A stretch of 64,000 nucleotides of DNA from Pseudodonghicola flavimaris (GCF_030164425.1 NZ_JASNJD010000010.1:104465-168464), one strand, 5' to 3'; positions 33,322 through 42,193 are shown, numbered from the stretch's first letter. The notes: generated from the letters alone by a model not told the origin. Program-made: numbers and translations.

Positions 33322-34262
33322 CCGGCGTCGTCCACCCGCCGGGTGCGGCCGCCGTACCGCACCAGCGGCCGTTCGTCGTCGGTCAGGATGGTGACCTGCC
33401 GCGGATCGTCGTCGTCATGCAGCGCCGCGCCGCCAAGGGTGAAATGCCGCAGCACCCCGCCGAAGGCCGCCTCCAGATTGTCGCGGGTGAAGGTCGTCTC
33501 GGTCGGGCCCGAGGCCAGCACGGTGCCCTTCACCAGGACCGTGCGATCGCAGAACTCCGGCACCGACCCGAGGTTGTGGGTGGAAACGAGCATCACCCGC
33601 CCCTCGTCGCGCAGCGCCCGCAGCAGTGCCACGATCTGCTCCTCGGTCTTCACATCGACGCCGGTAAAGGGTTCGTCGAGCAGGATAACCTGCCCCTCCT
33701 GCGCCAGGGCACGGGCCAGGAAGACGCGCTTTTTCTGACCACCGGACAGCTCTCCGATCTGGCGCTGGCGATAATCCTGCATGCCGACGCGCGCCAGCGC
33801 CGCCGCCACCGCGGCGCGATCGGCGGCGCGCGGCCGGCGCAGAAACCCCATGTGGCCGTAGCGGCCCATCATCACCACATCCTCGACCAGCACCGGGAAC
33901 GACCAGTCGACCTCCTCCGCCTGCGGCACATAGGCGACGAGGTTGCGCCGCAACGCCTCCTTCACGCTCATTCCCAGCAGGCGGATATCGCCGGCCGCCA
34001 GCGGAACGAAGTCCATGATCGCCTTGAACAGGGTGGATTTCCCGGCGCCGTTCACCCCCACCAGCGCGGTGACGGTGCCACGGGGGATGTCGAAACTGGC
34101 CCGGCGCAGGGCGGTATGGCCGTTGCGATAGGTGACGGTAACGTCGCGGGCGCGGATGCCGCCGCCAATCTCTGCCCCGGGCTCCGTGTCGCCGCCAGCG
34201 CCGGTCGCGGCAACCGGCCCTCTGTCGGTCGGCGGGGGCGTGGGGCTGTCCTTGGTCATCAT
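33318..34262 (-). CDS. Metal ABC transporter ATP-binding protein (SitB-like)
   Basis: A 314-residue ABC ATPase. Walker A is '[10 protein letters not shown]', the signature '[15 protein letters not shown]', Walker B '[12 protein letters not shown]', and the '[20 protein letters not shown]' Q-loop region is typical of the Mn/Zn/Fe group. An extra low-complexity N-terminus (about 35 residues) precedes the domain. ATG 34262 follows AGGGAG; ATG 34259 directly after is equivalent. It powers import through the two SitC/SitD-like permeases. Confidence 0.92.
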   Translation of the reverse strand: MMTKDSPTPPPTDRGPVAATGAGGDTEPGAEIGGGIRARDVTVTYRNGHTALRRASFDIPRGTVTALVGVNGAGKSTLFKAIMDFVPLAAGDIRLLGMSVKEALRRNLVAYVPQAEEVDWSFPVLVEDVVMMGRYGHMGFLRRPRAADRAAVAAALARVGMQDYRQRQIGELSGGQKKRVFLARALAQEGQVILLDEPFTGVDVKTEEQIVALLRALRDEGRVMLVSTHNLGSVPEFCDRTVLVKGTVLASGPTETTFTRDNLEAAFGGVLRHFTLGGAALHDDDDPRQVTILTDDERPLVRYGGRTRRVDDAG

Positions 34263-34290
34263 CGCTCTCTCCCTGCCGGCTGCTGGCGGC

Positions 34291-35196
34291 TCAGTTGCCG
34301 GGCGCGCGCAGCCCGTCGACGACCGTCTGCGTGGTGACCCGCAGCAGATCGAGATAGCTGGGCACCGGCCCGTCTGCGGTCGACAGGCTGTCGACATAAA
34401 GCTCTCCGCCATAGCGCGCGCCGGTCTCCCGCGCGACCTGTTTGGCCGGCGCCGTGTTCACCGTGCTCTCGCAGAAGACCACCGGGATATCATGCGCCCG
34501 CACCCCGTCGATCACCGCGCGCACCTGCTGCGGCGTGCCGGTGTGATCGGCGTTCATCGGCCAGAGGTAGAGCTCGTTCAGCCCCAGATCACGGGCGAGA
34601 TAGCTGAAGGCCCCCTCGCAGGTCACCAGCCAGCGCTGCGCCTCCGGCACCTCGGCAATGCTGGTCTTCAGCGGTTCCATCACCGCGCGCAGCTCCGCCT
34701 TGTAGGTCTCGGCATTGGCGGCATAGGTTTCGGCATTGTCTGGGTCCTGCGCAGCGAAGGCGCGGGCGATATTGTCGATGTAGATGGTGGCGTTGCCCAG
34801 ACCCATCCAGGCATGTGGATTGGGCTTGCCCTCATAGGCGCCGGTGGAGATCGGGATCGGATCGATGCCTTCGGTCAGGGTGACCGAGGGCACATCGCCC
34901 AGATTGTCCAGAAACTGCCGGAACCAGAGCTCCAGATTCATCCCGTTCCAGAGGATCAGATCGGCGTCATGCGCCCGCACGATATCGCGCGGCGTCGGCT
35001 CATAGCCGTGGATTTCCGCCCCCGGCTTGGTGATGGAGACCACATCCGCCGCTTCCCCCGCCACATGGCGGGCCATGTCGGCCAGCACGGTGAAGGTGGT
35101 CACCACCTTCATCCGATCGCCGGCCGCAGCGGCCCCGGCACCAAGCGACAGGGCGGTCGCGCCGATCAGCGCCGTCAGTCTGAAGGAGATCGTCAT
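34291..35196 (-). CDS. Periplasmic metal-binding protein of the Mn/Fe ABC importer (SitA-like)
   Basis: A 301-residue cluster A-I binding protein with a signal peptide (about 1-26, ending 'GAGAAAAGD'). The four metal ligands are visible: H63 ('AEIHGYEP'), H128 ('NPHAW'), E194 ('VTCEGAF') and D269 ('LYVDSL'). The His2-Glu-Asp set is that of Mn2+/Fe2+ proteins such as PsaA/SitA rather than Zn2+ proteins, which use a third His and carry a His-rich loop. First gene of the operon; a Mur/Fur-like dyad lies 128-153 bp upstream. Confidence 0.93.
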   Translation of the reverse strand: MTISFRLTALIGATALSLGAGAAAAGDRMKVVTTFTVLADMARHVAGEAADVVSITKPGAEIHGYEPTPRDIVRAHDADLILWNGMNLELWFRQFLDNLGDVPSVTLTEGIDPIPISTGAYEGKPNPHAWMGLGNATIYIDNIARAFAAQDPDNAETYAANAETYKAELRAVMEPLKTSIAEVPEAQRWLVTCEGAFSYLARDLGLNELYLWPMNADHTGTPQQVRAVIDGVRAHDIPVVFCESTVNTAPAKQVARETGARYGGELYVDSLSTADGPVPSYLDLLRVTTQTVVDGLRAPGN

Positions 35197-35323
35197 CGCA
35201 GCCCCTGTCCCTTCCCGGATTGTCCCCAGGTCATCCCTGTGTCTTCCGCCTCCAGCCCGGACAAATCCGCCCACGGCCGAAGTTATCCCCAACAGAGATA
35301 GCTGATCGCGGCAGAACTGCAAG

Positions 35324-35349
35324 TGCAATTCATTCTCAAAATGAATGCA
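35324..35349. promoter_or_regulatory. Mur/Fur-like box upstream of the metal importer operon
   Basis: ATTCATT (35328-35334), CTCAA, AATGAAT (35340-35346) is a perfect 7-bp dyad, flanked by TGC (35324-35326) and GCA (35347-35349). The AT-rich core with TGCA-type ends matches the style of manganese-responsive Mur boxes of alphaproteobacteria. Its position, 128-153 bp before the sitA-like ATG, fits metal-dependent repression of the importer. Confidence 0.6.
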
Positions 35350-35393
35350 GATCGCGAATGACACCGGGTTGCCCGCGGCGCAGGCGGTCCGGA

Positions 35394-35421
35394 CAGGGGG
35401 CAAGGGACCAACGGCCCCCTG
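35394..35421 (-). terminator. Hairpin just downstream of the GST gene
   Basis: CAGGGGGC (35394-35401) pairs perfectly with GCCCCCTG (35414-35421), with a 12-nt loop, starting 9 nt past the stop of the minus-strand GST gene. No T-tract follows, so termination may be partial or Rho-assisted. Confidence 0.4.
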
Positions 35422-35430
35422 CCCACCCTT

Positions 35431-36390
35431 TCAGGCGGCGAGCAGCGCCTCGATATGTCCCGGGCCGGCGGGACGGATGCCGGTCGGGTTCAGCGCCTTG
35501 ATCGAGAAATAGCCGCGGGTGATGTGATCCATGTTCACGGTCTGGCGCACCCCGGGCAGCCGCAGGACCCGCTCCATATAGGCCGAGAGCCGGGGATATT
35601 CCCTGATCTGCCGGCGGTTGGTCTTGAACAGCCCGTGATAGGCCGCATCGAAGCGGATCAGGGTGACGAACAGGCGGATATCGGTTTCGGTGAACCGGTC
35701 GCCGAACAGGAAATCGCCGCCCAGCCGCGCCTCCAGCTCGTCGAGCATCGCGAAGACGCCGGCCACCGCCTCGTCATAAGCCGCCTGCGAGGACGCGAAC
35801 CCGGCCTTGTAGACGCCGTTGTTCAGCTGGTCGTAGATGCGCGGGTTCAGCGCGTCGATCTCGGCGGCCAGATCCTGCGGGTAGAGCCGCAGGTCCGAGG
35901 GCACCAGATGTTCGAAAGCAGTGTCGAACATCCGCAGGATATCGGCGCTTTCGTTGTTCACCATCACGTTGCGCTTCATGTCCCAGAGCGCCGGAACGGT
36001 GGCGCGGCCGGTGAAATGCGGATCGGCCCGGGTGTAGAGCTCGTGCATGTAGCGGGCGCCGAACTGCGGATCGGCATCGGCTCCGGGATAGCCGCCGAAG
36101 CTCCAGCCCTCTTCCGTCATGGTCGGATTGACCACGGTGATCGGGATCAGCGCCTCCAGCCCCTTGAGGCTGCGGGCCATCAGCGTCCGTGAGGCCCAGG
36201 GACAGATATAGGCGACATAGAGCCGGTAGCGTCCCGGTTCGGCCGCGAAGCCGCCCTCCCCCGTCGGTCCGGCGGCGCCGTCCGGGGTGATCCAGTTGCG
36301 AAAGCTCGACACCTGGCGCACGAAACGGCCTTCTTCGTCGGCCTTCTGCACCGGTGTCCAGTCCTTGGTCCATTTCCCATCGACAAGCAT
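35431..36390 (-). CDS. Glutathionyl-hydroquinone reductase (Xi-class GST, YqjG/EcmB-like)
   Basis: A 319-residue Xi-class glutathione transferase. The thioredoxin-like domain carries the catalytic cysteine C63 in 'YICPWASRTLMARSLKG', the same residue number as in E. coli YqjG; the all-helical domain follows from about residue 170. These enzymes reduce glutathionyl-hydroquinones to hydroquinones and so protect against, or help degrade, quinones. GAGGAG precedes ATG 36390. It is 12 nt downstream of a DODA-type dioxygenase gene and surely co-transcribed with it. Confidence 0.93.
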   Translation of the reverse strand: MLVDGKWTKDWTPVQKADEEGRFVRQVSSFRNWITPDGAAGPTGEGGFAAEPGRYRLYVAYICPWASRTLMARSLKGLEALIPITVVNPTMTEEGWSFGGYPGADADPQFGARYMHELYTRADPHFTGRATVPALWDMKRNVMVNNESADILRMFDTAFEHLVPSDLRLYPQDLAAEIDALNPRIYDQLNNGVYKAGFASSQAAYDEAVAGVFAMLDELEARLGGDFLFGDRFTETDIRLFVTLIRFDAAYHGLFKTNRRQIREYPRLSAYMERVLRLPGVRQTVNMDHITRGYFSIKALNPTGIRPAGPGHIEALLAA

Positions 36391-36402
36391 GGCGGCGGCT
36401 CC

Positions 36403-37227
36403 TCAGTAATAGACGAAACTGCGCATCGAGACCGAGCCGAGGTCGATCTTCGGGCTCAGGAACAGAAGCTCGTCCTTCTCGTCCGCCGCACCCGCGACGG
36501 TCAGCGCCGGCAGGTAGTGATCGGCAGAAGGATGCGCCATCTGAAACAGCGGGCCGAGTTTCTGGCGGTTGCTCAGCAGCTCCAGATCGCCGGCGTCCAG
36601 CCGTTCGGCGAACAGCGTGTCGAATTCCTCGGCCCAGTCCCAGGCCTTGGAACCTGCCCCCCAGCGCACCGCGCCGAGGTTGTGAACCACATTGCCCGAT
36701 CCCAGGATCAGCACGCCGCGATCGCGCAGGCCGCGCAGGGCGTGGCCGATCTCGATCTGGTAATCCAGCGGCCGGCTCATATCGATGGAGAGCTGGAACA
36801 CCGGCACGTCGGCCTTGGGATAAAGGAACTTCAGCACCGACCAGGCGCCGTGATCCAGACCCCAGCGATCATCGCCCTGGGCATGGTGGCTGGCGAGAAG
36901 CGAGACCACCTCCTGCGCCACATCGGGGGCGCCCGGAGCCGGATACTGCTGTTCGAACAGCTTTTTCGGGAAGCCGTAGAAATCGTGGATGGTCTGCGGA
37001 TGGGCGGAAATATTCACCAGCGTCGAGCCGCGGGTCATCCAGTGGGCCGAGACCACCAGAATGGCCTGCGGCCGCGGCAGGCTGCGACCAAGCGCCGACC
37101 AGCTGCGGGAATACTCGTTGTCCTCGATGGCATTCATCGGGCTGCCGTGGCCGAGAAAGACCACCGGCATCCGGTCGGAGGCCTTCAGTGAGTCTTTCAG
37201 CTGGTTGAGTTGCTGCGCGATGCTCAT
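36403..37227 (-). CDS. DODA/YgiD-type class III extradiol ring-cleavage dioxygenase
   Basis: A 274-residue LigB-superfamily protein. Metal-site histidines H27 ('FLGHGSPMNAI') and H62 ('VVSAHWM') are present, as is the later 'GSGNVVHNLG' histidine. Family members open catechol rings (for example 4,5-DOPA) using Fe2+ or Zn2+ and O2. Together with the hydroquinone reductase gene downstream and two flavin reductase genes divergent from it, the setting suggests handling of catechols and quinones. AAGGAG before ATG 37227. Confidence 0.9.
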   Translation of the reverse strand: MSIAQQLNQLKDSLKASDRMPVVFLGHGSPMNAIEDNEYSRSWSALGRSLPRPQAILVVSAHWMTRGSTLVNISAHPQTIHDFYGFPKKLFEQQYPAPGAPDVAQEVVSLLASHHAQGDDRWGLDHGAWSVLKFLYPKADVPVFQLSIDMSRPLDYQIEIGHALRGLRDRGVLILGSGNVVHNLGAVRWGAGSKAWDWAEEFDTLFAERLDAGDLELLSNRQKLGPLFQMAHPSADHYLPALTVAGAADEKDELLFLSPKIDLGSVSMRSFVYY

Positions 37228-37330
37228 GGCGTTCTCCTTCGCGGGGATGTTTCGGGAGGCTGCGGCGCCAGGGCGCCCGCCGGTTTCGTTGAAGGCAAGA
37301 TGGCCTCTGGTAGCACGGAATGAAATGGCG

Positions 37331-37372
37331 ATTATATGGAATGATTATCCCCAAAACGTTCCCAATTGAACG
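37331..37372 (-). promoter_or_regulatory. Probable promoter and small dyad for the DODA-GST operon
   Basis: On the minus strand a perfect TATAAT lies at 37336-37331, in a short AT-rich patch 104 nt before the dioxygenase ATG. The -35 is not clear. Just upstream, CGTTC (37357-37361), CCAATT, GAACG (37368-37372) forms a 5-bp dyad at the -35 position, a possible regulator site. This lies in the 355-nt divergent gap 37228-37582, where I see no gene. Confidence 0.45.
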
Positions 37373-37405
37373 AAATGGGCGCCGCCGCCCGCCCTGCCCT
37401 CCGGC

Positions 37406-37433
37406 TTGACACCGCTGCCGGCGACGCTAGGGT
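37406..37433 (+). promoter_or_regulatory. Predicted promoter for the FMN-reductase / flavin-reductase pair
   Basis: TTGACA (37406-37411) is a perfect -35, followed after 16 nt by TAGGGT (37428-37433), a weak -10 form often seen in GC-rich alphaproteobacteria. The leader to ATG 37583 would be about 140 nt. Confidence 0.45.
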
Positions 37434-37582
37434 ACGGACCGCGACATGAGCCGTCGCTGCCCCGCCGGGCCACACTTTCTCAGGCGGATTTCCATTTTAC
37501 CGGATCGCGGCTCTTGTCTTCCCCTCCCGGACCAGAGCCCGCGATTGCCGCGGATGAGAATCGGACCGAGAAGGATCAGACC

Positions 37583-38152
37583 ATGAAAATCACCCTCGTG
37601 GTGGGGAACCCCAAACCGCAATCTCGCACCGCCCGGCTGGCCCGGATGCTGATCGACCGGATATTCGGCCCCGATCGGGCCGAGGTCGAGGTTGTCGAGC
37701 TGGCCGATCATGCCGCTGCGCTGTTCACCTGGCCGTCCGAGGAGATGGCCGCGCTCAACGCCCGGGTGGCGGCCTCCGATCTGGTGGTCTTCGCCTCGCC
37801 CACCTACAAGGCAACCTATACCGGGCTGCTCAAGGCCTTTCTCGACCGCTACCCGCAGAACGGGCTGGAGCGGACCACCGCGCTGGTGCTGATGACCGGC
37901 GGCGGCATGGCCCATTCCATGGGCCCCACCGTGACGCTGATCCCGCTGCTGCACGAGCTGGGCGCGGTGGTGCCGGTGCGCGGTTTCTACTTCAACACCG
38001 AGATGATGGACCGCGCCGGAGAGATCATCGACGGGTTCGCCGCCGAGACCCTCGGCGCCTTTGCCCGCATGGTGCCGCTGCTGCAGGCCGCCGCCCCGCG
38101 GATGCAGGATATCCACCCCGGCAAGACAGAGAAGACGGACACCCCCCAATGA
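37583..38152 (+). CDS. NADPH-dependent FMN reductase family flavodoxin-like protein
   Basis: A 189-residue flavodoxin-fold reductase with the FMN-phosphate loop 'VVGNPKPQSRTARLA' at the N-terminus and 'FASPTYKATYTGLLKAFLDR', the family's flavin/active-site segment. Such enzymes reduce FMN, quinones or azo compounds with NAD(P)H. ATG 37583 is chosen because it starts exactly at the first beta strand. The gene overlaps the flavin reductase gene by ATGA, so the two products probably work together. Confidence 0.9.
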   Translation: MKITLVVGNPKPQSRTARLARMLIDRIFGPDRAEVEVVELADHAAALFTWPSEEMAALNARVAASDLVVFASPTYKATYTGLLKAFLDRYPQNGLERTTALVLMTGGGMAHSMGPTVTLIPLLHELGAVVPVRGFYFNTEMMDRAGEIIDGFAAETLGAFARMVPLLQAAAPRMQDIHPGKTEKTDTPQ

Positions 38153-38646
38153 CCCATCCCGCGATCGATCCGCGTGTCTTCCGCGACGCGCTCGGCCATT
38201 ACGCCTCCGGCATCACCGTGATCACCGGCAGGCAGGACGCGGCCCCGGTCGGTTTCACCTGCCAGTCGTTCTACAGCGTGTCGCTGGAGCCGCCGCTGAT
38301 CTCCTTCAGCGTCAAGCAGGCGTCGAACAGCTGGCCCCGGATCCGCCCCTCGGGCCGGTTCGCCGTCAACATGCTCAGCGCCGATCAGGAGGCGCTTTCG
38401 AACGGCTTCGCCAGCTCGTCCGGCGACCGCTGGTCCGGCGTCGACTGGACCGAAAGCGCCGCCGGCAACCCGCTGATCGCCGGAGCGCTGCTGCAGATCG
38501 ACTGCGAGATCTTCGCCGAACACGAAGCCGGCGACCACCGGCTGGTGATCGGCCGGGTGCTGCAGCTCGCCACCGCCGATCCGGCGCAGGACCACAGCCC
38601 GCTGATCTATTTCAAAGGCCGCTATCGCCAGCTGCACCCGGCCTGA
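38149..38646 (+). CDS. Flavin reductase-like FMN-binding protein (HpaC-type)
   Basis: A 165-residue split-barrel flavin reductase with the typical 'FRDALGHYASGITVITG' start, 'VGFTCQSFYSVSLEPPLISF' and 'FKGRYRQL' end. HpaC-type proteins give reduced FMN/FAD to a partner monooxygenase; no such monooxygenase gene is next door. Coupled to the upstream FMN reductase by ATGA overlap and followed by a candidate terminator. Confidence 0.92.
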   Translation: MTHPAIDPRVFRDALGHYASGITVITGRQDAAPVGFTCQSFYSVSLEPPLISFSVKQASNSWPRIRPSGRFAVNMLSADQEALSNGFASSSGDRWSGVDWTESAAGNPLIAGALLQIDCEIFAEHEAGDHRLVIGRVLQLATADPAQDHSPLIYFKGRYRQLHPA

Positions 38647-38692
38647 CGGCGCCCGCAAGACAGGCAGACCGCCGCGCCCGGGCCGCCGCCCG

Positions 38693-38710
38693 CCGCCCAT
38701 GGGGCGGTTT
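38693..38710 (+). terminator. Candidate terminator after the flavin reductase gene
   Basis: CCGCCC, ATG loop, GGGCGG (38693-38707) is a perfect 6-bp hairpin followed by TTT and a T/G mix. It lies 47 nt past the stop. The short T-tract makes it moderate at best. Confidence 0.4.
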
Positions 38711-38803
38711 GCGGTTCTCCGGCCCGGCCCGGTCTGTTAGGGCAGGCGCATCCTACCGCCGTCTCTCGCAGGCGGCCCTCCCCCAACAGACAGACGACCC
38801 GCC

Positions 38804-39787
38804 ATGACATCTTCCTCCTCTCCCCGCTCCGCCACCGGCCGCCCGGTGGTGGTCAATCAGGTCGACGCCGAGGTGGGCGCCAGCCTGCGCGCCCATCCCG
38901 CCGAGCCCGTCGTGATCGACCTTTACGATGCCGAGACCCCGCCCTGGGAGCTGCCGGAAGAGACCGAGGTGCTGGTCACCCGCCCCTCCATCGGCTGGCG
39001 CAAGGCACCGCAGGAAGCCGCCGCCCTGCCCGCCGGGCTGCGCTGGGTGCAGACACTGTCGGCGGGGGTCGAGATCTATCCCCGCTGGTTGATGGACGGC
39101 CGCGCCTTCACCTGCGGCCGCGGTGTCGCCGCCGGGGCGATCGCCGAATATGTGATGGCGGCGCTGCTGGATCACGCCAAGGGGTTCCGCGATCTGGTGG
39201 TCCGCGACGAGGCCAGCTGGAAGACCCGCCCCGAGATCGGCAGCCTGAGCGGCAAGACGCTGGGGCTCCTGGGCTATGGCGCGATCAACCAGGCCATCGC
39301 CCGCCGCGCCCAGGGGTTCGAGATGACCGTTCTGGCCAGCCGCCGCGGCGCCTGGGACGCCAGCGACACGCTGGCCGCGCCCGCCGCCTCGCCCGAGGCA
39401 CTGTTCGCCGCCTCCGATTATCTGGTGGTGGGGATGCCACTGACCGATGCCACCCGGCATATGGTCAATGCCGCGCTGCTGGCTGCGGCCAAGCCGGGGC
39501 TGGTGCTGATCAACGTGGCGCGCGGCGAAATCGTCGATCAGGAGGCGCTCTGCGCCGCGCTGGAGGCCGGGCAACTGGGTCGTGCGGTGCTGGATGTCAC
39601 CACGCCGGAACCGCTGCCCGACGGGCACCCGCTCTATGCCCAGGCAGGGGTGACGATCACGCCGCATATCTCCTGGGTCAGCCCGGATTTCATGGCCGGC
39701 TTCCTGCAGGATCTGGGCAGCAATCTCTCCGCCTATATGGCTGGCGCGCCGCTGATGAATCTGGTCGATACCGATCGCGGCTACTGA
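38804..39787 (+). CDS. D-2-hydroxyacid dehydrogenase (NAD(P)-dependent)
   Basis: A 327-residue dehydrogenase. The NAD-binding loop is 'LGLLGYGAINQAIARRA', and the catalytic triad is present: Arg in 'NVARGEIVD', Glu in 'TTPEPLPDG' and His in 'TPHISW'. It interconverts 2-oxo acids and D-2-hydroxyacids, as in glyoxylate/hydroxypyruvate reductases. The N-terminal substrate-binding half is divergent, so the substrate is uncertain. No strong ribosome site precedes ATG 38804. It converges with an aminotransferase gene whose product could supply 2-oxo acids. Confidence 0.9.
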   Translation: MTSSSSPRSATGRPVVVNQVDAEVGASLRAHPAEPVVIDLYDAETPPWELPEETEVLVTRPSIGWRKAPQEAAALPAGLRWVQTLSAGVEIYPRWLMDGRAFTCGRGVAAGAIAEYVMAALLDHAKGFRDLVVRDEASWKTRPEIGSLSGKTLGLLGYGAINQAIARRAQGFEMTVLASRRGAWDASDTLAAPAASPEALFAASDYLVVGMPLTDATRHMVNAALLAAAKPGLVLINVARGEIVDQEALCAALEAGQLGRAVLDVTTPEPLPDGHPLYAQAGVTITPHISWVSPDFMAGFLQDLGSNLSAYMAGAPLMNLVDTDRGY

Positions 39788-39823
39788 CGCCGCAGCGCCG
39801 ACCCGACGGATGCAAGGACCACA

Positions 39824-39849
39824 GGCCCCCGGCGGTGACGCCCGGGGCC
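39824..39849. terminator. Hairpin between convergent hydroxyacid dehydrogenase and aminotransferase genes
   Basis: GGCCCCCGG (39824-39832) and CCCGGGGCC (39841-39849) form a 9-bp stem with one mismatch and an 8-nt loop in the 70-nt convergent gap. No clear T-tract on either side; a bidirectional terminator is plausible but unproven. Confidence 0.35.
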
Positions 39850-39857
39850 GCAGGTTC

Positions 39858-41072
39858 TCAGGCCATGGCCTCCCGCACCAACCGACCCAGACGGGCGATG
39901 CCCTCGTCGGTCTTTTCCTTCTCGTGCAGCGAGAAGCTCAGGCGCAGGGTGTTGCCATGGGTGCCGTCGGCATAGAAGGCCCGGCCCGGCACGAAGGCGA
40001 CCCGCTCGGTCTTGAGCGAGGTGGCCAGCAGATCGGCGGCGTCGATGCCCTCGGGAAGTTCCACCCAGACGAACATGCCGCCCTCCGGATGGGTCCAGCT
40101 GACGCCCTCGGGCATCTCGCGGGCCAGCGCGTCCAGCATCAGATCGCGGCGCCGGCCGTAGACATCGCGCAGATGCGCGACATGGCCGTCGAAATCCTTC
40201 GCCGCCACCTCGGCCACCGCCATCTGGTTCAGCGTCGCGGAATGCAGATCGGCGGCCTGTTTCAACAGCACCAGCCGGTCGATGACCTCACGCGCGGCGA
40301 CGACCCAGCCAACCCGCAGACCCGGCGACAGGGTTTTCGAGAAAGAGCCGGAATAGACCGTGCGGCAGGCCTCGATATCGCCCTTGCGTTCGATTTCCAG
40401 CGCCAGCACCGGCGGCACCGGCTCACCGTCATAGCGCAGCTGCTGATAGGCACCGTCCTCGACGATGGCGCAGTTCATCTCGTCCGAAAGGTCGATCAGC
40501 CGCTCACGCTCTTCCCGGGTCAGGGTCAGGCCGGTGGGATTGGCGAAATCGGCGGAGAGATAGGCGAACTTCACCTGCCCGCCGGCCTCGGCCGCGGCCT
40601 CCTGATATTGCGCGGCGGTGCGGTTGCCGCGCAGCGACAGCCGGTCGTAGACCGGTTCATAGGCGTTGAAGGCCCCCAGCGCGCCCAGATAGGTCGGCCA
40701 GGACACCAGCGCGGTATCGCCCGGGCTGAGCAGCAGCTTGCCGAGGTAGTCCAGCGCCTGCTGCGACCCGGAGGTGATCAGGATGTTATCCTCGGTGCAG
40801 GTGATGCCCAGCCGCTCCATCCGGTCACGGATCCAGCTGCGCAGCGGCAGATAGCCTTCGCTGACCGAATATTGCAGCGCGACCTTGGCCGCCTCGCCGC
40901 TCAGCGCGTTGGTCATCGCCTGAGAGAACTCCTGCGCCGGAAACAGCGCCGGATCGGGAATACCGCCGGCAAAGGAAATGATGTCGGGCTGGTCCAGCAG
41001 TTTCAGAAGTTCGCGGATTTCCGAAGCCTTCATGCGCAGCGCGCGCGAGGCCAGCACCTGTGACCAGTCCAT
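39858..41072 (-). CDS. PLP aminotransferase, 2-aminoadipate / LysN type
   Basis: A 404-residue fold-type I aminotransferase without an HTH domain. Landmarks: 'FAGGIPDPALFP', 'ITSGSQQALDYLGKLLLSPG', 'VEDGAYQQLRYDG' and the Schiff-base lysine in 'YSGSFSKTLSPGLRVGW'. Related enzymes transaminate 2-aminoadipate, aromatic or branched-chain amino acids with 2-oxoglutarate. ATG 41072 follows AAGGAG and begins the conserved 'MDWSQVLASRA' N-terminus. It lies downstream of hutC on the same strand, with a 225-nt gap. A CGCATAGCA direct repeat (41173-41181 and 41187-41195) lies in that gap. Confidence 0.92.
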   Translation of the reverse strand: MDWSQVLASRALRMKASEIRELLKLLDQPDIISFAGGIPDPALFPAQEFSQAMTNALSGEAAKVALQYSVSEGYLPLRSWIRDRMERLGITCTEDNILITSGSQQALDYLGKLLLSPGDTALVSWPTYLGALGAFNAYEPVYDRLSLRGNRTAAQYQEAAAEAGGQVKFAYLSADFANPTGLTLTREERERLIDLSDEMNCAIVEDGAYQQLRYDGEPVPPVLALEIERKGDIEACRTVYSGSFSKTLSPGLRVGWVVAAREVIDRLVLLKQAADLHSATLNQMAVAEVAAKDFDGHVAHLRDVYGRRRDLMLDALAREMPEGVSWTHPEGGMFVWVELPEGIDAADLLATSLKTERVAFVPGRAFYADGTHGNTLRLSFSLHEKEKTDEGIARLGRLVREAMA

Positions 41073-41297
41073 AGATCGTTCTCCTTCACCGCCCCCGGGT
41101 CGGGAGGTTTCTGCCTGTCGGGGGGGAAATCTCAGTCGGACTGCCTTCCCCCATCTGGAAGAAAAGTTCAAGCGCATAGCAGCAAACGCATAGCAAGGCT
41201 GTGAAAATGTGATAGCGCCGAAATATTCTGTCTGCCGGTTGCCGCAACGGCGGGCATCCCCCCGCTGACCCGGCGGCCCGCCATTGCCCGGGTCATC

Positions 41298-42026
41298 TCA
41301 GATCCGGGTGGTCAGCCCGTAGCCCGGCACGTGATAGAGCCGCGCGAAGGTCACCGGCGCACCGCGCAACCAGGTCATCCGTTCCACCGTGAAGATCGGA
41401 TCGCCCGGGGCGGCATCCAGAAACTCCGCCATCTCGGCGCCGGCGCGGCTGGCCGAGAAGGTCAGCTCCACATTCGACACCGGCACCCGCTGCAACAGCC
41501 ACTCATTCGGCCCGATGGCGCTGAAATCGGCCTCGAGCACGCCGGGGACGCTGTCGGTCACGATCCACCGGTCCTCGAACTGGAACGGCCGGGCATCGGC
41601 GAAATGCATGCAGCGGACGTGCAGGACCCGCGCCTGCGGCGGCAGGCCGAAGCGCGCCGCCAGCCAGCCGGGCGCGGCCAGTTCCTCCCGCCCGACCAGG
41701 ACATAGCGATAGCTGGCCCCCATCGCCACCACCTCGTCGCGCACCAGCGGAATCGCCAGACGCGCCTGACGCACCGGCGCGTTCAGCACCCGCGTGCCCG
41801 CCTTGCGACGGCGTTCCAGATAGCCCTCCTCCGCCAGTTCCCGCAGCGCCCGGTTCACCGTGGTGCGGGTGCTGGAAAACTCCTCCGCCAGATCCTTCTC
41901 GCTGGGCAGCAGGCTGTCGGGCGGCCAGACCCGGCTCTCGATCCGGTCCAGTACCACCTGCTTGATATCGCGAAAGCTCATCGGCTCGCGCGGGTCCTCG
42001 GGGGCAGCTGAGAGAAGGTCGGTCAT
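41298..42026 (-). CDS. hutC: Histidine utilization repressor HutC (GntR/HutC family)
   Basis: A 242-residue GntR regulator with a winged helix (about 16-80: 'LLPSEKDLAEEFSSTRTTVN') and a UTRA/chorismate-lyase-fold ligand domain (about 100-235, ending 'ARLYHVPGYGLTTRI'). HutC represses histidine degradation genes and is released by urocanate. It is divergent from hutIHU across a 220-nt gap holding a near-ideal GntR/HutC-type operator (42174-42193), which strongly supports the name. No strong ribosome site at ATG 42026. Confidence 0.93.
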   Translation of the reverse strand: MTDLLSAAPEDPREPMSFRDIKQVVLDRIESRVWPPDSLLPSEKDLAEEFSSTRTTVNRALRELAEEGYLERRRKAGTRVLNAPVRQARLAIPLVRDEVVAMGASYRYVLVGREELAAPGWLAARFGLPPQARVLHVRCMHFADARPFQFEDRWIVTDSVPGVLEADFSAIGPNEWLLQRVPVSNVELTFSASRAGAEMAEFLDAAPGDPIFTVERMTWLRGAPVTFARLYHVPGYGLTTRI

Positions 42027-42173
42027 CGGGCATCCGGTCGGCTGATCTGCGCCATTGCGCGGTTATATCCACAGTTTCCAGGCGGGGAAAGCGGCGCCGG
42101 CGGCGACCTAAGGGCGATGATTTCCGGCCTCCGAGCGCCGGGACGTGAGATCGTCAAGCGATTTCCTTCTTCA

Positions 42174-42193
42174 TATTATGTATAGACATAATA
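42174..42193. promoter_or_regulatory. HutC operator, perfect 8-bp dyad with GTATAGAC core
   Basis: TATTATGT (42174-42181), ATAG, ACATAATA (42186-42193) is a perfect 8-bp inverted repeat. Its centre GTATAGAC exactly fits the GTxTAxAC core described for HutC-subfamily GntR regulators. It lies 54-73 bp before hutI, in the hutC/hutI divergent gap, and would serve both genes. Confidence 0.75.
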
